A stretch of DNA of 64,000 nucleotides from Epiperipatus broadwayi (taxonomy: Eukaryota > Onychophora > Udeonychophora > Euonychophora > Peripatidae). The DNA is taken from the NCBI GenBank assembly GCA_028023455.1, contig JAQFVV010000113.1, positions 1,473,268-1,537,267 of the forward strand, written 5' to 3'. Made by a program: the position numbers and the translations under genes. The notes under the pieces are model-generated. The model was not told where the DNA came from and did no database searches. It saw only the letters and a list, made by a program, of their open reading frames with translations. Within the stretch, counting starts at the first letter, position 1. Each line of letters opens with the position of its first letter. Positions 21,392 to 32,787 of this stretch are shown here, one piece after another.

Positions 21392-22474
21392 ATGATAACC
21401 AGATCAAAGAAAAAAATGGATCAGTAGAAGGAAGAAAAGGAAAGAGATTGGAGTATGATTGAAATGATCATGGAAAGAATAGACAGGAGATTTCAGGAAT
21501 TAGAGGAAAGGATCGAAAAAAGGTTTCAAGAGATAGAACGGAAATTAGACAGGAAAGCAGATAAGTATATAATGAAAGAGAGTGAGGAAGAGCCAGTAGA
21601 GGGAGAAATTATTGATAAAGATGAGAAGTCTAGTGAAAAGAGAGAAGAAGGAAATCAGAGTGAGTGTGAAAAGAAAGAAAAACAGGAAGATAAGGTAAAG
21701 GTAGCAGAAACACGGGAAACTAATACGAAATACGTAACTGTGCAGGCTAATGTCAGCCAATTTATAAAGATTTGGCCATTCTCCGGTCAAATGAGAGAAG
21801 CTCCCATAGAGCACCTGCAGAGCTTGAGAAGATATTTCAGTATAAACCCGATGGATGAAGAGAGCAAAATTACTATAGCGTCCATGCATTTAACTGAAAA
21901 CGCACACAGCTGGTGGGAGTCGATGTTGCAACATCCCACAACTTTTGAAGGGTATCAGAAAGAAGTAAAAGGTATTTTTTGGTCTGAGGATCGCCAAGAG
22001 CTAACCAAATATCGGGTCATGCAAGAGAAATATAGGGAAGGGGGCCAAGAAAGCTATTCCCAATTCTTTTATCGGCAGGTGGTGAAGCTGCGAACATTAG
22101 ACGCAGGAAATTTAACTGAAAGTAACATTGTACGAATCATAAGGCATAATCTTCCGATGAAAGTGGAACAAATTATGTGTGGGATGAGAAAAGCATCGAT
22201 TGAGGAAATGGCTGAGGTGCTAGAGGCACTAGACATGAGGGCCTATGATTATGACAGGCCGATAGATCGAGAAGAAGAGCCTCACGGAGCATGAGGCATC
22301 AGATTTGAGGAAAGAGAACAGAGGTCAGATCGGAACCCACTGGATCCCAAGAGAGAAGATAGTAGGACCTGACCAAAATGGCAGTACGATTGTGAAGAGC
22401 GGAGACCACCGAGCAAGCCAAATTATGGGCAAGGAAAGTATTCAAATTCACAAATGCCAAAGGAGGGGAAATAA
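21392..22474 (+). pseudogene. retrotransposon gag, three in-frame stops
   Basis: The longest clean frame is 21455-22294 (279 codons). The N-terminus is a charged coiled coil with repeated RRFQELEERIEKRF-type heptads, followed by an acidic linker. The capsid-like region starts near residue 105 (IWPFSGQMREAPIEHLQSL) and holds the retrotransposon-gag signature HSWWESM, then YREGGQESYSQFFYRQVVKL. The same frame continues upstream to ATG at 21392 across a TAG at 21425, and downstream across TGA at 22292 and 22370 to TAA at 22472. The extension is proline- and basic-rich. No CCHC zinc knuckle is visible. Gag would form the particle packaging the RNA. The stops suggest this copy is inactive unless they are read through. 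Confidence 0.8.
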
Positions 22475-23309
22475 ACAAATCATGAAAATGGACACTGATT
22501 TTGGAAAGTTTTTTTATTATTTATTTTGTTTATAGTATTATTACTAGGTGGTGGGTTAACATTTATAATATTAATATGGGATTTTACATGAAATTAAGTA
22601 AAAGAGAAAAGTAGCATTTTTTTATTTTTTTTGTTTCGTGTGGGTAAGTTTAGAGAGTTAGTGGAGCAGTCTCGTAATTCTGTCAGTGGATGGTGAGTTT
22701 GGCTGCTAAATTGATCACATTGTGTGTTGTGCACTGTGTGTGGCTGCTGCTATTTCTGACCTGGTCGACCTAACATAGGATGCAGGCACTACAAGTCTGT
22801 TTATTCAAACCAACAAGACTCCAAAGTGAGCAGGGCAATTACATATAGTCCCACCTGTAAGACTCCAGAAGTGAGCAAGGTAGAGGGCAACCCATACAGA
22901 ACCTGAAGGCTCAAAATAAGAGCCAGGTACTATTCCATCTATCTACACTCCTAAGACTCTGAAGCATCAGAGTGTAGTTAGAAAAGTCCTTCTTTTAATA
23001 AAAAAAAAAATAATAATAATCGTTTTTTTTTTAAATAAAAAGTTTTTTTTTTTCGGGGTCATGTGAATACAGTCATAATGGGGATAGCTACACGTTGTGC
23101 ATAGCAGGCAGTGTGCATGTGAGTGGTGGTCGGATTCACTGTGTATTGTGGGGTTGCTAATCATTTTACTCTTTGGTAAAGTTGCAGAAGAATAAGAGAA
23201 AGAGGCAGGGCAAGTCGATTTAAGATTTTTTTTTTTTTTGAATAAGTAGAATTATTTTTGGGTTTTAGGAGTGAGCCATTTAAAAACAAACAGTATTTAA
23301 AGGCTTTCA
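22475..23309 (+). other. 3' interior of the LTR element, no pol
   Basis: No frame with protease, RT or integrase motifs. A pyrimidine-rich run ending TTTATAG at about 22534 resembles a 3' splice site. The rest holds short partly repeated blocks such as AAGACTCCAAAGTGAGCA and AAGACTCCAGAAGTGAGCA (about 22829-22880). Confidence 0.5.
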
Positions 23310-23320
23310 TAGGAAGGGTA
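23309..23320 (+). promoter_or_regulatory. candidate polypurine tract
   Basis: AGGAAGGG lies immediately before the right LTR, where plus-strand priming is expected. Confidence 0.5.
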
Positions 23321-23321
23321 T

Positions 23322-24977
23322 TATAACAGGGCTGAGTTCAAACCCTGTTCTAAGTCAGACTGTAATATTACCGAGCATATATATCTAATTAAATCAAAAG
23401 TAATGTTAAGTAAATTATTATTTCTCATTGTGGTCTTGTATGCGAGTGCATACATATATATTTCAGTAATTAAATAAAAACAGATTGAAATATGAGGGAT
23501 GGGGGATTATATGGTTTGTGCTCTGATATTTATTTATACGTGTGTTTATATTGCTGCATGAGTGAATAGATGTAATAATTTCGTAAAAAGGAATAAAAGT
23601 TATTTTAATTTAAAAAGAAATATTCCAAGATGGTCGACCAAAAGAAGAATGTTACAAATTATAAAAAAAAAAAAAATTAATTGCAAAGAAAGGACCCGAA
23701 AAGTTGCAGATCGCTATCTTGAGACAAAGACATTTTAATTAATAAAATAAAATGTTAAAAGTAATAGACAATGAATGGTCGAGTGTAGATTGCAAGGTAA
23801 ATTGGAAATTCCTAAGCTTAGATAAGAGAAACAAAGAAAGAAAAGTATTGAAAAGATTTTCATTTCGCAAACCATGTGGTTTAATGAAAGAAGAAAGAAC
23901 AATAGCATGATTAATTAGAGTCAAGAAAGTTGAACTGAGAGGGACCTATATATAGCTGTGAATGCCATGAGCAGGATGGTAAGAAAAAGTTGGTAAAAAG
24001 AAAAAAGTTTACAATTGAGAAATCATGAACAGGCTAGGGTAGAAGAGCAGAACAGGCCAGGCTATGCCATCCATCCTGTGGAGAGACTACCATCTCTGTA
24101 AATGTAAGAGCGAAGCCCTTCTTCAAACCATGAAAAGAACAGCATTCATCGGATGCCATTGATTGCCTTATGGAAATAGACCAAAGAAAGAAATCTTTTA
24201 ATCATACAGTTAATAATCTACATCCGGGTGAGATAAACCAAACATTTTTTCGTAAGTGATACTAACTATTTTGAATGAAAGCACATCTTATTAAATAATG
24301 CGTAAAAGGGTTAAAGTAAATGAATAAAATGTTGAAATAATACCCTGTATACGCCTTAATAGAAAATGCTTGATTGAAATTGTTTTCAAGCTATGATCTG
24401 TATTTTTGTGTATTGCATTTATAAACTTGTGTGAGTGTATTTACATGCGGATTATTTAATTATTCGGGCAAAAACCAATATCCAATTCTGGGATTCTATG
24501 AGTTTTGTTTTATTATTTGTTTTATATTAATAAATATTAATTAATATTATAAATTTAATTGTGTGTGTTAGTGTTAATTTCTTAAAATAATATTAAAAAG
24601 CAAAAAGTAGGAAAGCAAACGAATCGTTCATGTGCTACATGCACATTTTTATATGTTCCCTCCACCTCTTTCCCATGGTCACTGACTACTACCCCTGAGT
24701 GAGCTAGCCAGAGGTACAAGCTCTAACCACCAGAAATAGATACTCATTCTCTCCCAGCATAATTCTTATTTATTCATAGGTAAGATTGGCACATGAGGTC
24801 ATTATTGATGCTCATAAATATGCTGGGTGAGTAATTAGAGGGCATCACAAAACCAACCACACATATATGTGTTCATATTATAAATTTCTGTTAAATAAAA
24901 GAGCAAAACTTAAGTTTAAAATACGTAATAAACGTATATCACATATATATGTGTTTATGCTGGAATAAACGGTTACA
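23322..24977 (+). repeat. right LTR
   Basis: Homologous along its full length to the left LTR, with scattered substitutions and small indels such as an extra TAATATTAAT at about 24538. Confidence 0.85.
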
Positions 24978-25047
24978 ATACATGACAATAGAAACAATGG
25001 AGAATGCTTTCTGAAATCTTTATAAAATAATTAAAATGCTGCACAGC

Positions 25048-25168
25048 TATATTCTTTCAGCCACACTCCTTAAAATAAAGAAAAGGCTGAAATTTGCATT
25101 CATTGTGAATGGGCTGAAAAATTCAAGCTTTTTTTTATTTAAACAGGGAGTGTGGCTGAAAGAATATA
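25048..25168. repeat. 121-bp terminal-inverted-repeat element
   Basis: The 22-bp ends TATATTCTTTCAGCCACACTCC and their exact inverted copy enclose a smaller inner hairpin (GGCTGAAATTTGCATTC and its inverse). This looks like a MITE. No target duplication beyond one or two bases is visible. Confidence 0.65.
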
Positions 25169-27560
25169 ACAATGGGCACTTCAAATATTATATATATTGT
25201 AGTAGTTAGCTTTTGCCATGAATTAAAAAAAAGGATATATGCAATCTTTAAAAGAATTATTTTATTTTATTCTATGTACTTGCAGTTAAAATGCACACTT
25301 TATAAATAGAGATGTGTTGCATCTATTTGTTTTGCACACAAAGTAGTTTTTCATTTTATTTTAGGAAGTTATTAACATCAAAATCTTTTATTCGCATTTA
25401 AGTAAAAAAGTTATTTTAAATTTAAAAATGATTGCAGTTATATAGAAAATTTTATTGTCAAAGAATATTTGTGTGCTAGTATGTATTTAAAAAAACATGG
25501 AAGATGTAAGATTTAAATGTAATAATATTATATAAATATTAATCAAGTTATATTTTTATTATTTTTGTTAATATTAATGTTAATTTTAGAAATAGTTGTA
25601 TGCAAGGCAATTGAAGACAAATGTTCAAGATATATATATGGGTATACCAAGTGGGCAATGGAAAATTTAGTATCATGTAGTTTTTAGGAGATAAACTTAG
25701 TAATTTTGGATATCATTAATTTTGAAGTAAAGGAGGGTTGTTTACCCTTAACAAAAATTAAAAAAAGAAAAGTTGGTACTTGATAAAAAAATTTCAATCC
25801 AACTAGATCATTTTCTTTTATTATAGTTTTAAAAATGGCAATTGTATTAAAGTTATTAACAACAATAGTTAGTTAGATAACTATAGTCTGACAAGGCTTG
25901 TGAAGCATCTGTTTCAGTTGCCTGCATTATTGCTAAGTCTATGTGGCATAATGTTGAAATAAAGCAAAAGCCTAATATAAAGTAAAAGCCTATCTAACAA
26001 AAAAAGAAAATTATATTTTCCAAACCTAAGCATTGGAGAAGTTATATTTTAAAAATATCAGAGGGAAGAATGCCATTGCATGGATGTTTCCAAAAATTCT
26101 TAAATTTTTACATTTACCTGTCAGGAACAATAGACTTTTATTCAGAACTTTTAAAATTTAAGAATGAACTTTCTTTTGGAAATCTTTATTTTATTTTAGC
26201 AATAAGTATTACTGGGGATGCCCTTTGTAAAAGCAGATTACATTAAATAAAAAGGATTTGAAAATGAACTTTGAATTTAGAAATTTAATTAAAAAATAAA
26301 GACATTATTTGGCATTAATAATAATTTTATTATGAATTGCTATGCATTTTTTCTTTTAGATCTCACATAGAAGCCATTCTTTTAAAACAACAAAGGTAAC
26401 ATTAATTTTTTTTAGCTTTATATGTAATACATGTTTGCAAACATCCCATATAAGTTTTGGTATGAATGGTTATGCTTATTACAGGTTATATAATAATTAA
26501 AATTTATTATTATTATAAAATTTTAAATCTTATAAATACATCATTTCAGAGAAAAAGGAATCGTGTTGATGTTTTGTGAGTCATTAGGGATATAAGTAAT
26601 AGAAGTAAGGTATTCTAAACGTAGTTTGTTACTATAATAATTTGAATAGTGGCTATCTTATATTTGTCATATGCAGTAAAATATATTTCTTTATTTGTAT
26701 AAGAGATAGTGAACTCCTCTTATTACAAACCTATTTTATTTGAGAGGTATGAATTACTTTCATTGTGTAACTATTTCATTTTTATGTAAGAGATGATAAA
26801 ATTCTTCTTATTCTATGTTAAATGAGAATTTACATGAATACATGTCACAATATATTTATTTTACTTTTAACGTTTTATTAAAGATGCCACTACTTGTGAT
26901 TCTAACTTAGTTTGTTTAGAAGCTTCCTTTATTATATTTTATATCAATAGATAAGTTTGATGTTTTATTAAAAGGAATTTTTAACTGAGAACTATAACTA
27001 CATATAAAACTATTCAAAATTACTTATTTATTTTATTAATAAATATTATCATTTAATTTGCCATATAATTTGAATAATAATCGAGCATTAAATAAAAATA
27101 AGGCACTGATAAAATAAATCCCAAATCTTCAAGTAATTATTAAGAGTTGGAATTAAAAATAAAACTGAAGATTAGTGCATTAAAATAAACATTAATGAAT
27201 GTAAAAGTTATTTCTGTAGAACAAAATTTTTCTTGTAATTAAATTTTTGTCTTATTGTATTAATTAATTCCCATATAGAACTGTTTTTGAAACCAGAAAA
27301 GTTAATCTATGTTGACATTTCATGCAGGAAAAAGATTCTCTTTTTCAAAAGTGAAAATTCAGTGATTCAAAAATCTGTTCCTTTCCAAGACATTTTATAA
27401 CATGTTTTATTTCTATTTCAATATAAAGTGTGATGAAATAATAATGGACAAGAAACAATCTCTTTTAAAGTTGTGAATCTTCTCCTGCCTCCCTCTCTCT
27501 TAAAAAGATGCCTTGCAGAGTAATTGTTTTCATTTTTTTTTTTAAAAAAAAGATGACTAA
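25169..27560. other. AT-rich spacer
   Basis: No gene or repeat recognised. Intron-like or intergenic in composition. Confidence 0.5.
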
Positions 27561-27573
27561 CCAAAATTTGCAG

Positions 27574-27800
27574 CTGGAGCATATTCTTCAACATTGCTAA
27601 AAAGTAAAATTATTGTTTCTACCAAATGTAAATATACTTTGGAAAGAATAACCAACAAAACTCAGACTGATTTTCAAATTGAGAGAAAACTAGAAAAAAA
27701 ATCTGTCTCAAAAAATGTCATGAAAACCATAAATGCCCAGCCCACAAAATCAGAAGCTATACACACTACAAGCCCATGTATATGTGCACATAAATCTTAA
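27574..27800 (+). CDS. speculative terminal exon
   Basis: The frame is open from about 27561 to TAA at 27798. It is preceded by a T-run, a branch-site-like TGACTAAC at 27554-27561 and AATTTGCAG ending at 27573, which together resemble a 3' splice site. The roughly 75 residues are hydrophilic and rich in Lys and Thr. I recognise no family. Chance open frames of this length are expected in the window, so this is only a candidate. Confidence 0.15.
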
Positions 27801-28754
27801 ATAGAAAACTGGGGGGTCTAGATGAAGTAAAAATGTATCTCTCTACAGAAGCCATCAAAATTGTAAGTGATTTGAAATTTATAAACTCTTAGAATCTACT
27901 GAATTTTCATTAAAGGTAGAATTTTCTATTTTATATTTGTGTAATATTAACAATTATTATTCAACTTTGTATTATGCTTTTTTTATGCATTATATTATTT
28001 TATCAGTGGATTTATATGTTAAAGAGCTAAACTGTATAAAATAATTCATTTTTAAATAAAATGTTATAGCATAAGAATAAACAAAATTATTTACTCAATA
28101 AAATTTTTATTGGTTTCACTCAGAAGAATTTGTTTTCTGAGATTTGCCTAAAGAAAATAATTAGGGAAAATTTGAACACGGACTTTCAAGCTCTCTTTAG
28201 TTATCTACTCCATCTTTTATAACTGATACACATGACCATATGCATGTGAAAAAGATAAATGATCTCCAATATTTCAGTTTGATTTGAGAACAAATTATTT
28301 CAATCTACTTAGGACTGAAAGTTTAGGGACCAACAAATTAAAGAAAGTTATTGGTGTAATTTTAAAAAATCATTAACTTATAATAGAAAAAAAGAAAAGA
28401 AAAATATGCATCTTAGGTTTTCAAGTTTTAAATTGTACAAAGATAAGATGCCAATATCCTTACAAAAAGGGAACTTAGTTAAAATTTAAAATTGCAGAAG
28501 TAAAATTACATGATCTTAACACATTTTAGACAAAGAAAGAAAATAATAATTTAAATCTAAATATGCAAAAGTAAAAGCATTATAGATCATAAAAATAGTT
28601 AAAATACACCAATTCTCATTAAAATTTTACAGAAGATGATGTATTGGAGAAGTGATTGTACATGTGTCTAAGGGTAAACATTCAGTGAGATTTATATTGT
28701 GAACAGGTACAATATATATATATCTGAATGCTAGCTAAATATTATTTTTGATTA
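27801..28754. other. AT-rich spacer
   Basis: Nothing supported. Confidence 0.5.
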
Positions 28755-28766
28755 TAATTAAATGTA

Positions 28767-28920
28767 AAACAAGGCAAAACTCTCCATACAGTAGTGCCAT
28801 CCTGTGCCAACCAGAGTAATCAATGGATTACAGGGTGGCACTATTGTATGGAGAGTTTTGCCTTGTTTAATAACAATTATGTGCTAGTATAAGAGATGGT
28901 GATCATGTGATGTTTAGTGG
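28767..28920 (+). mobile_element. hammerhead-family element, deleted copy 4
   Basis: Bounded by the perfect 12-bp repeat TAATTAAATGTA (28755-28766 and 28921-28932). The ends GGCAAAACTCTCCATACAGT and their inverse lie at 28773-28862, but the interior, including the ribozyme, is deleted. A one-sided tail (28863-28920, with GATCATGTGATGTTTAGTGG) is present only on the right. Confidence 0.75.
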
Positions 28921-29139
28921 TAATTAAATGTACTTATGATATTTTGCCTAAGCTTCATAAAGACATTCTTAAAATTTTGTAATACTGTAGAGAGGTGATT
29001 TAATCTCTTTATGAATTTGTGCATAAAATCATAATAACACCATTAGATTATATGAGTATAAGATTAAATATAATCATGCTTATTTATTGATAGTCAGTAT
29101 ATATAATGAATCATTTCATTATACTGAAATAGAGCAGAA

Positions 29140-29499
29140 AATTATTCTTCATGTATAAAGTGTGATAAATAGAGTAGCTAAAATTAAAAAAACACAAACA
29201 TTAATCACAAAAAAACTATTTGCCAAGTGCTTTCAGAATCATGGTGACATATTGGAAGTGAATGATGATTAAACCATTCAGTTCCAACATGTTCCCATAA
29301 ATGTGGTACATGGTATTGAAAGTGCTTGATTAACCATTCAGTTTCAATATGTCACCATGATTCTGGTATATGGTACTGAAAGCGCTTGGCAAATAGTTTT
29401 TTGTGATTAATGTTTTTTGAATTTTAGTTACTCTGTTTATCACACTTTATATGTGAAGAATAATTTTCATTATCTGACAGAGTTTTTGTACTATTTATT
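29140..29499. mobile_element. foldback element with 15-bp target duplication
   Basis: TGAAATAGAGCAGAA is repeated exactly at 29125-29139 and 29500-29514. Between them is a long inverted repeat: TTATTCTTCATGTATAAAGT on the left, its inverse near 29440-29468, and shared ACTATTTGCCAAG and TATGTCACCATGATTCTG. About 30 bp of unpaired tail is present only on the right. No ribozyme core was recognised. The layout equals that of the hammerhead family. Confidence 0.7.
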
Positions 29500-29514
29500 T
29501 GAAATAGAGCAGAA

Positions 29515-30289
29515 TATTTTTAAAATTTGTTTCCTACACACATTTCTATAACTATATACCACAGACTTGTTTATCAATGAAATTTTTGAAGTTTTATATA
29601 TATGTTCAAGATTATTTTTAAGTTTTATTGTAATGAAAAGATTTTGATGTCATAATAAAAATATTTGATTCAAGTAATTAGTATACATATATTTAAGATG
29701 ATGAAGAATGGCCCACCAGCTCTGGAAAAATGAGTATATTCTAATGTCAAGTAATTAACCATGCACATGCAAGTTTATTTCTTAAAGCCTACATCGTGAG
29801 ATTAATATCTAATCCTCTGATTATAATCATTCATTTTAGAAACCAAAAAAGTACTCAAGACTACATGACCTATATGAATGTTAATTAACTGCAATATCAA
29901 TAATTAAGGCCTTAATACATTGATTCTATTGAAATTGTTCTCTCCACAAAGTTAATACCCTTTGATGTGTATGATATAATTTTCTTATTTATGACTGCTT
30001 CAATTTTCCATTTATTTATTAACACACACATCGCGTATAAGATGGTAGAAATTGGAAAGATTTAGAAGGATTAGTGTGATGGTTAATAAAAAAAATTAAA
30101 GTCACTGTTTGGAAGGAGGCCAATGAAAATAACCCAAATGAATAGTTGACATTGAATTGAAATGTTCATTATATCCATTGTAAATAAATATAGTAGCTTA
30201 AGAAGTGTAACTTATTTAAGCTATTTTAAAGAGGAAATTGTTATCCTATCGTGAATTATAATAGAGATTCATATAACCATCTTTATAAA
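29515..30289. other. AT-rich spacer
   Basis: Nothing supported. Confidence 0.5.
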
Positions 30290-31430
30290 TAATTATATAA
30301 TTGAATATTTATAAATACAGTAATAAGATATATTTAAAAAAATTTATCCACTTAGTAGCACTTTCAACTAACCTTGTAGTCTTTGTCAACTAACACTTTG
30401 AAAGGCTAACCTTCCCACAATTCTGTGATCTTAACATTCACTGCTTGTTAATGAAGTCATATTTGTATTTGTATATTAGCATAGCTTCTTTTATTTTTCT
30501 CTTGTTATTTTTTTCAATTTGCAATATTTTAACATTGTTGTAATTGAAGTTAAAACCATAAATACATGAATAATAGTAATAATGGTCATGAAAAACAGAT
30601 ACTGAAACATTATAATCTACTTTGCATTTTTGATTTGATTTCTGAATTCTTTTTAACAACAGCAAGTATTCTTTAGTTCTTTTTTCCAATGTACGTGTTG
30701 ATTCACCTATATATACACTACCACACCTACATATCCATTTATAAATGATACAATTTTTATTTATAAATGAGGTTTTATCTTTAGAATTATTTATTAATTT
30801 CTTTAATGTAGGAGGTGTGTAAACTGCAATATCACATATACCTTTATAAATCTTCCTTATGAAATTTATTTGATCATTCGAAATGTATGGTATTAATATC
30901 CATATTTTTTATTAACAGAAGAATCAATATTATTATTAAAATTTTTATTCTGATATCTTGTATTAAAATCTTTAGTGACATTATATATATATGATTATAA
31001 TTATAGCCAACATTTAATAATTCATTTGAATATATTTCAATATTTTTGTCTTTATCTGATAAATATTTGCAAAGACTATTATTTCTAATTAAGAAAGACT
31101 TCAAACTTGCCATTTTATGTGACATTGGCACTCTTGATTTATATCGAATATAACCTCTTTTTACTATTGGTTTAATGGTCATACAGTAATCCAGCATACA
31201 TTGATTTCTAGTTATTTTAAGATCAAGAGATTGAACACACATCAAATTTTCATCTGTTTTTATTCATTTTAAGCCATTTAAAGTATTCAATTCTTTGAAC
31301 AACTCTTTAATTGTATTTGGCCTACCACATACAAAAACATCAGCAACATATCGATAATATACAGTAATGTTTTTTTTTTTTTGATAATGTTCCTTTTTTA
31401 AAATATTTTCTTCATATATAACCATCTATA
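30290..31430 (-). pseudogene. Penelope-like element, 5'-truncated
   Basis: Minus strand, from about 31425: YEEN, then RYVADVFVCG (the YVDD catalytic box of the RT with the first Asp changed to Ala), ELNTLNGLK, MTIKPIVKRGYIRY and KMASLKSFLIRNNSLCKYLSDK. The GIY-YIG nuclease part follows (VYIGESTRTLEKRTKEYLLLLK, then NNKRKIKEAMLIYKYK). PLEs couple this RT to a GIY-YIG endonuclease that nicks the target. Stops and frameshifts near 30870 and 31250 kill it. The 3' untranslated end (30290-30430) is the same sequence as the palindrome at 2.3 kb. An imperfect repeat TTCATATAACCATCTTTATAA at 30269 and about 31411 may be the target duplication. Confidence 0.75.
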
Positions 31431-31439
31431 TAAGTAATT

Positions 31440-31685
31440 CATGCACTCATGATTACTTTGCAAAAAATATTATTTATTATTAATGTTTTAATGTTTATTG
31501 ATTTTCACAAGTAAGGGTATATATATATCTAGTGATAACACTAGAAGGTTCATGTATCTCTATGATCTGATGAGTTTCAAAGAAAAATGAGTGACAGTGG
31601 ACAAGGTTGATGGAAGGTAAGCAGTTAAGGGGTGAAGAATAAGGTAAAGTGTAGATATTATGCTACCAAAATAAATTAATATTCT
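31440..31685. other. spacer
   Basis: Nothing supported. A CTGATGA at 31566 lacks the rest of a ribozyme fold. Confidence 0.4.
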
Positions 31686-31689
31686 TATT

Positions 31690-31915
31690 GTAATCTGATA
31701 TGGATAATCTTTATTTATACATTGCTATATATAAAATTAATTTGTCTTAATTTATGCTGATTTTCAACATCATAGTTATTATCCAGCTATTATATAACAA
31801 GTCAAAATCTCTTTACGTAACTATGACGTTGAAGATCAGCATAAATTAAGACAGATGAATTTTATGCATAGCAAAGTATAAATAAAAATTATCCATATCA
31901 GATAACAATAGTAAT
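31690..31915. repeat. long palindrome
   Basis: Arms of about 95 bp pair around a centre near 31795. Shared blocks are CTGATATGGATAATTTTTAT, TTTGCTATGCATAAAATT and GTCTTAATTTATGCTGA. Foldback element of unknown class with no coding content. Confidence 0.65.
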
Positions 31916-32396
31916 TTTAACTTGTTATTTTGCTAACACAATATCTATAATGCAAACTTATTTCTGATTTCAAATTTTAATTATCTTATGACGAATCTTA
32001 ACACATCTTATATATAGATTTTGTTTGAGTTCAGACATTAATTAGAAGTCTTTATAATAAACTATTATCTTTTTATTTTTAGCAAATGATCGAAATTTTT
32101 TTTCATTCTAAAAAAGGAATTTTTTTATTTTAAAAAAAAAACTATTTTGCTATATAAAAAAAAATTGAAGTAAATTATATTCTAATGAAATTGTATAGCT
32201 ATATTTATAACTATATATTTGCCCAATTTAATTTTATTCTGTAAAATATTTTTTATATTTTTTAATGTTCAACATTCAAATAATCTACTTCCATGCTATC
32301 TATTTCTATCTATTTCAGTGCGTGTATATATATATTCACGTAAAAATACAGGTGTTTTACTTGCACAGATTGTTGGCAATTTTTAATTTTTAAGTA
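31916..32396. other. AT-rich spacer
   Basis: Nothing supported. Confidence 0.45.
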
Positions 32397-32507
32397 ACAA
32401 TTTAAGGTGTAAACAATGAACATTGTCAATTGCTTAAAAAGCTTTGTGATAAATGCTTAGCCAGAGAAAGCATTTAAAATATCTGTCAGGAACCCCCCCC
32501 CCTCCAA

Positions 32508-32549
32508 CCTCTGACCATGGTTTTGTGCTTTGGCACTCCTCAGAGAGAT
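32508..32549 (-). ncRNA. hammerhead-like motif, family 2 (one core base changed)
   Basis: Minus strand: stem I 5' ATCTCT, core CTGAGGA (fits CTGANGA), stem II GTGC-CAAA-GCAC with four perfect pairs, then AAAAC where GAAAC is required. Stem III is the palindrome ACCATGGT, the triplet GTC, and stem I 3' is AGAGG, which pairs with CCTCT-type wobble to the 5' side. The single core deviation (G to A after a C) is what deamination of a CpG would leave, so the ancestor was probably a complete hammerhead. Confidence 0.6.
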
Positions 32550-32570
32550 GATAGCACTAGCTACTATAGC

Positions 32571-32613
32571 GCCTCCCTGAGGAGTGCCAAATCATAAAAC
32601 CATGGTCAGAGAT
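32571..32613 (+). ncRNA. hammerhead-like motif, family 2, right arm (decayed)
   Basis: CTGAGGA at 32577-32583, a weakened stem II (GTGC-CAAA-TCAT), AAAAC, CCATGGTC ending at 32607, then AGAGAT. It shares the G-to-A change with the left arm. Confidence 0.5.
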
Positions 32614-32787
32614 TGGGGGGGGGGGGTTCCTGACAGAGATATTTTAAATGCTTTCTCTGGCTAAGCATTTATCACAAAGCTTGTTGAGCAATTGGCAATG
32701 CTCATTGTTTATATCTTACAAGATTAAGAGAATGGGGGTCATGTGATCTATGACTATTTTTTATTTGACTATTTGACAATTTAAGGT

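Larger units (their letters stand above)
18877..24977 (+). mobile_element. LTR retrotransposon carrying gag only
   Basis: Two direct repeats of 1646 and 1656 bp (18877-20522 and 23322-24977) flank a 2.8-kb interior. Both begin TATAACAGGG and end TTACA. The 4-bp ATAC occurs just outside each end (18873-18876 and 24978-24981) and may be the target duplication. A primer-binding-site candidate follows the left LTR, and a purine tract precedes the right LTR. The interior has one gag-like frame and no protease, RT or integrase, so it fits a gag-only non-autonomous class (TR-GAG type). By eye the LTRs differ at about 3-5% of sites in the parts I compared, so the insertion is fairly but not very recent. 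Confidence 0.85.
32409..32775. mobile_element. foldback element family 2, hammerhead-like, 12-bp target duplication
   Basis: The exact 12-bp ACAATTTAAGGT occurs at 32397-32408 and 32776-32787. Between them, two arms of about 155 bp are almost perfect inverse copies (GCTTTGTGATAAATGCTTAG, AGAGAAAGCATTTAAAATAT, a C-run/G-run pair, CCATGGT). A right-only tail of about 57 bp follows. Each arm contains a hammerhead-like fold near the centre, minus strand on the left and plus strand on the right. The two units are therefore joined head to head. It has no sequence similarity to family 1 that I can see, but the same architecture. Confidence 0.75.

Noticed and set aside
31566-31590. CTGATGA followed by GAAA near a PLE
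   Set aside because: The bases between them cannot form stem II, and no stem III or cleavage triplet fits.
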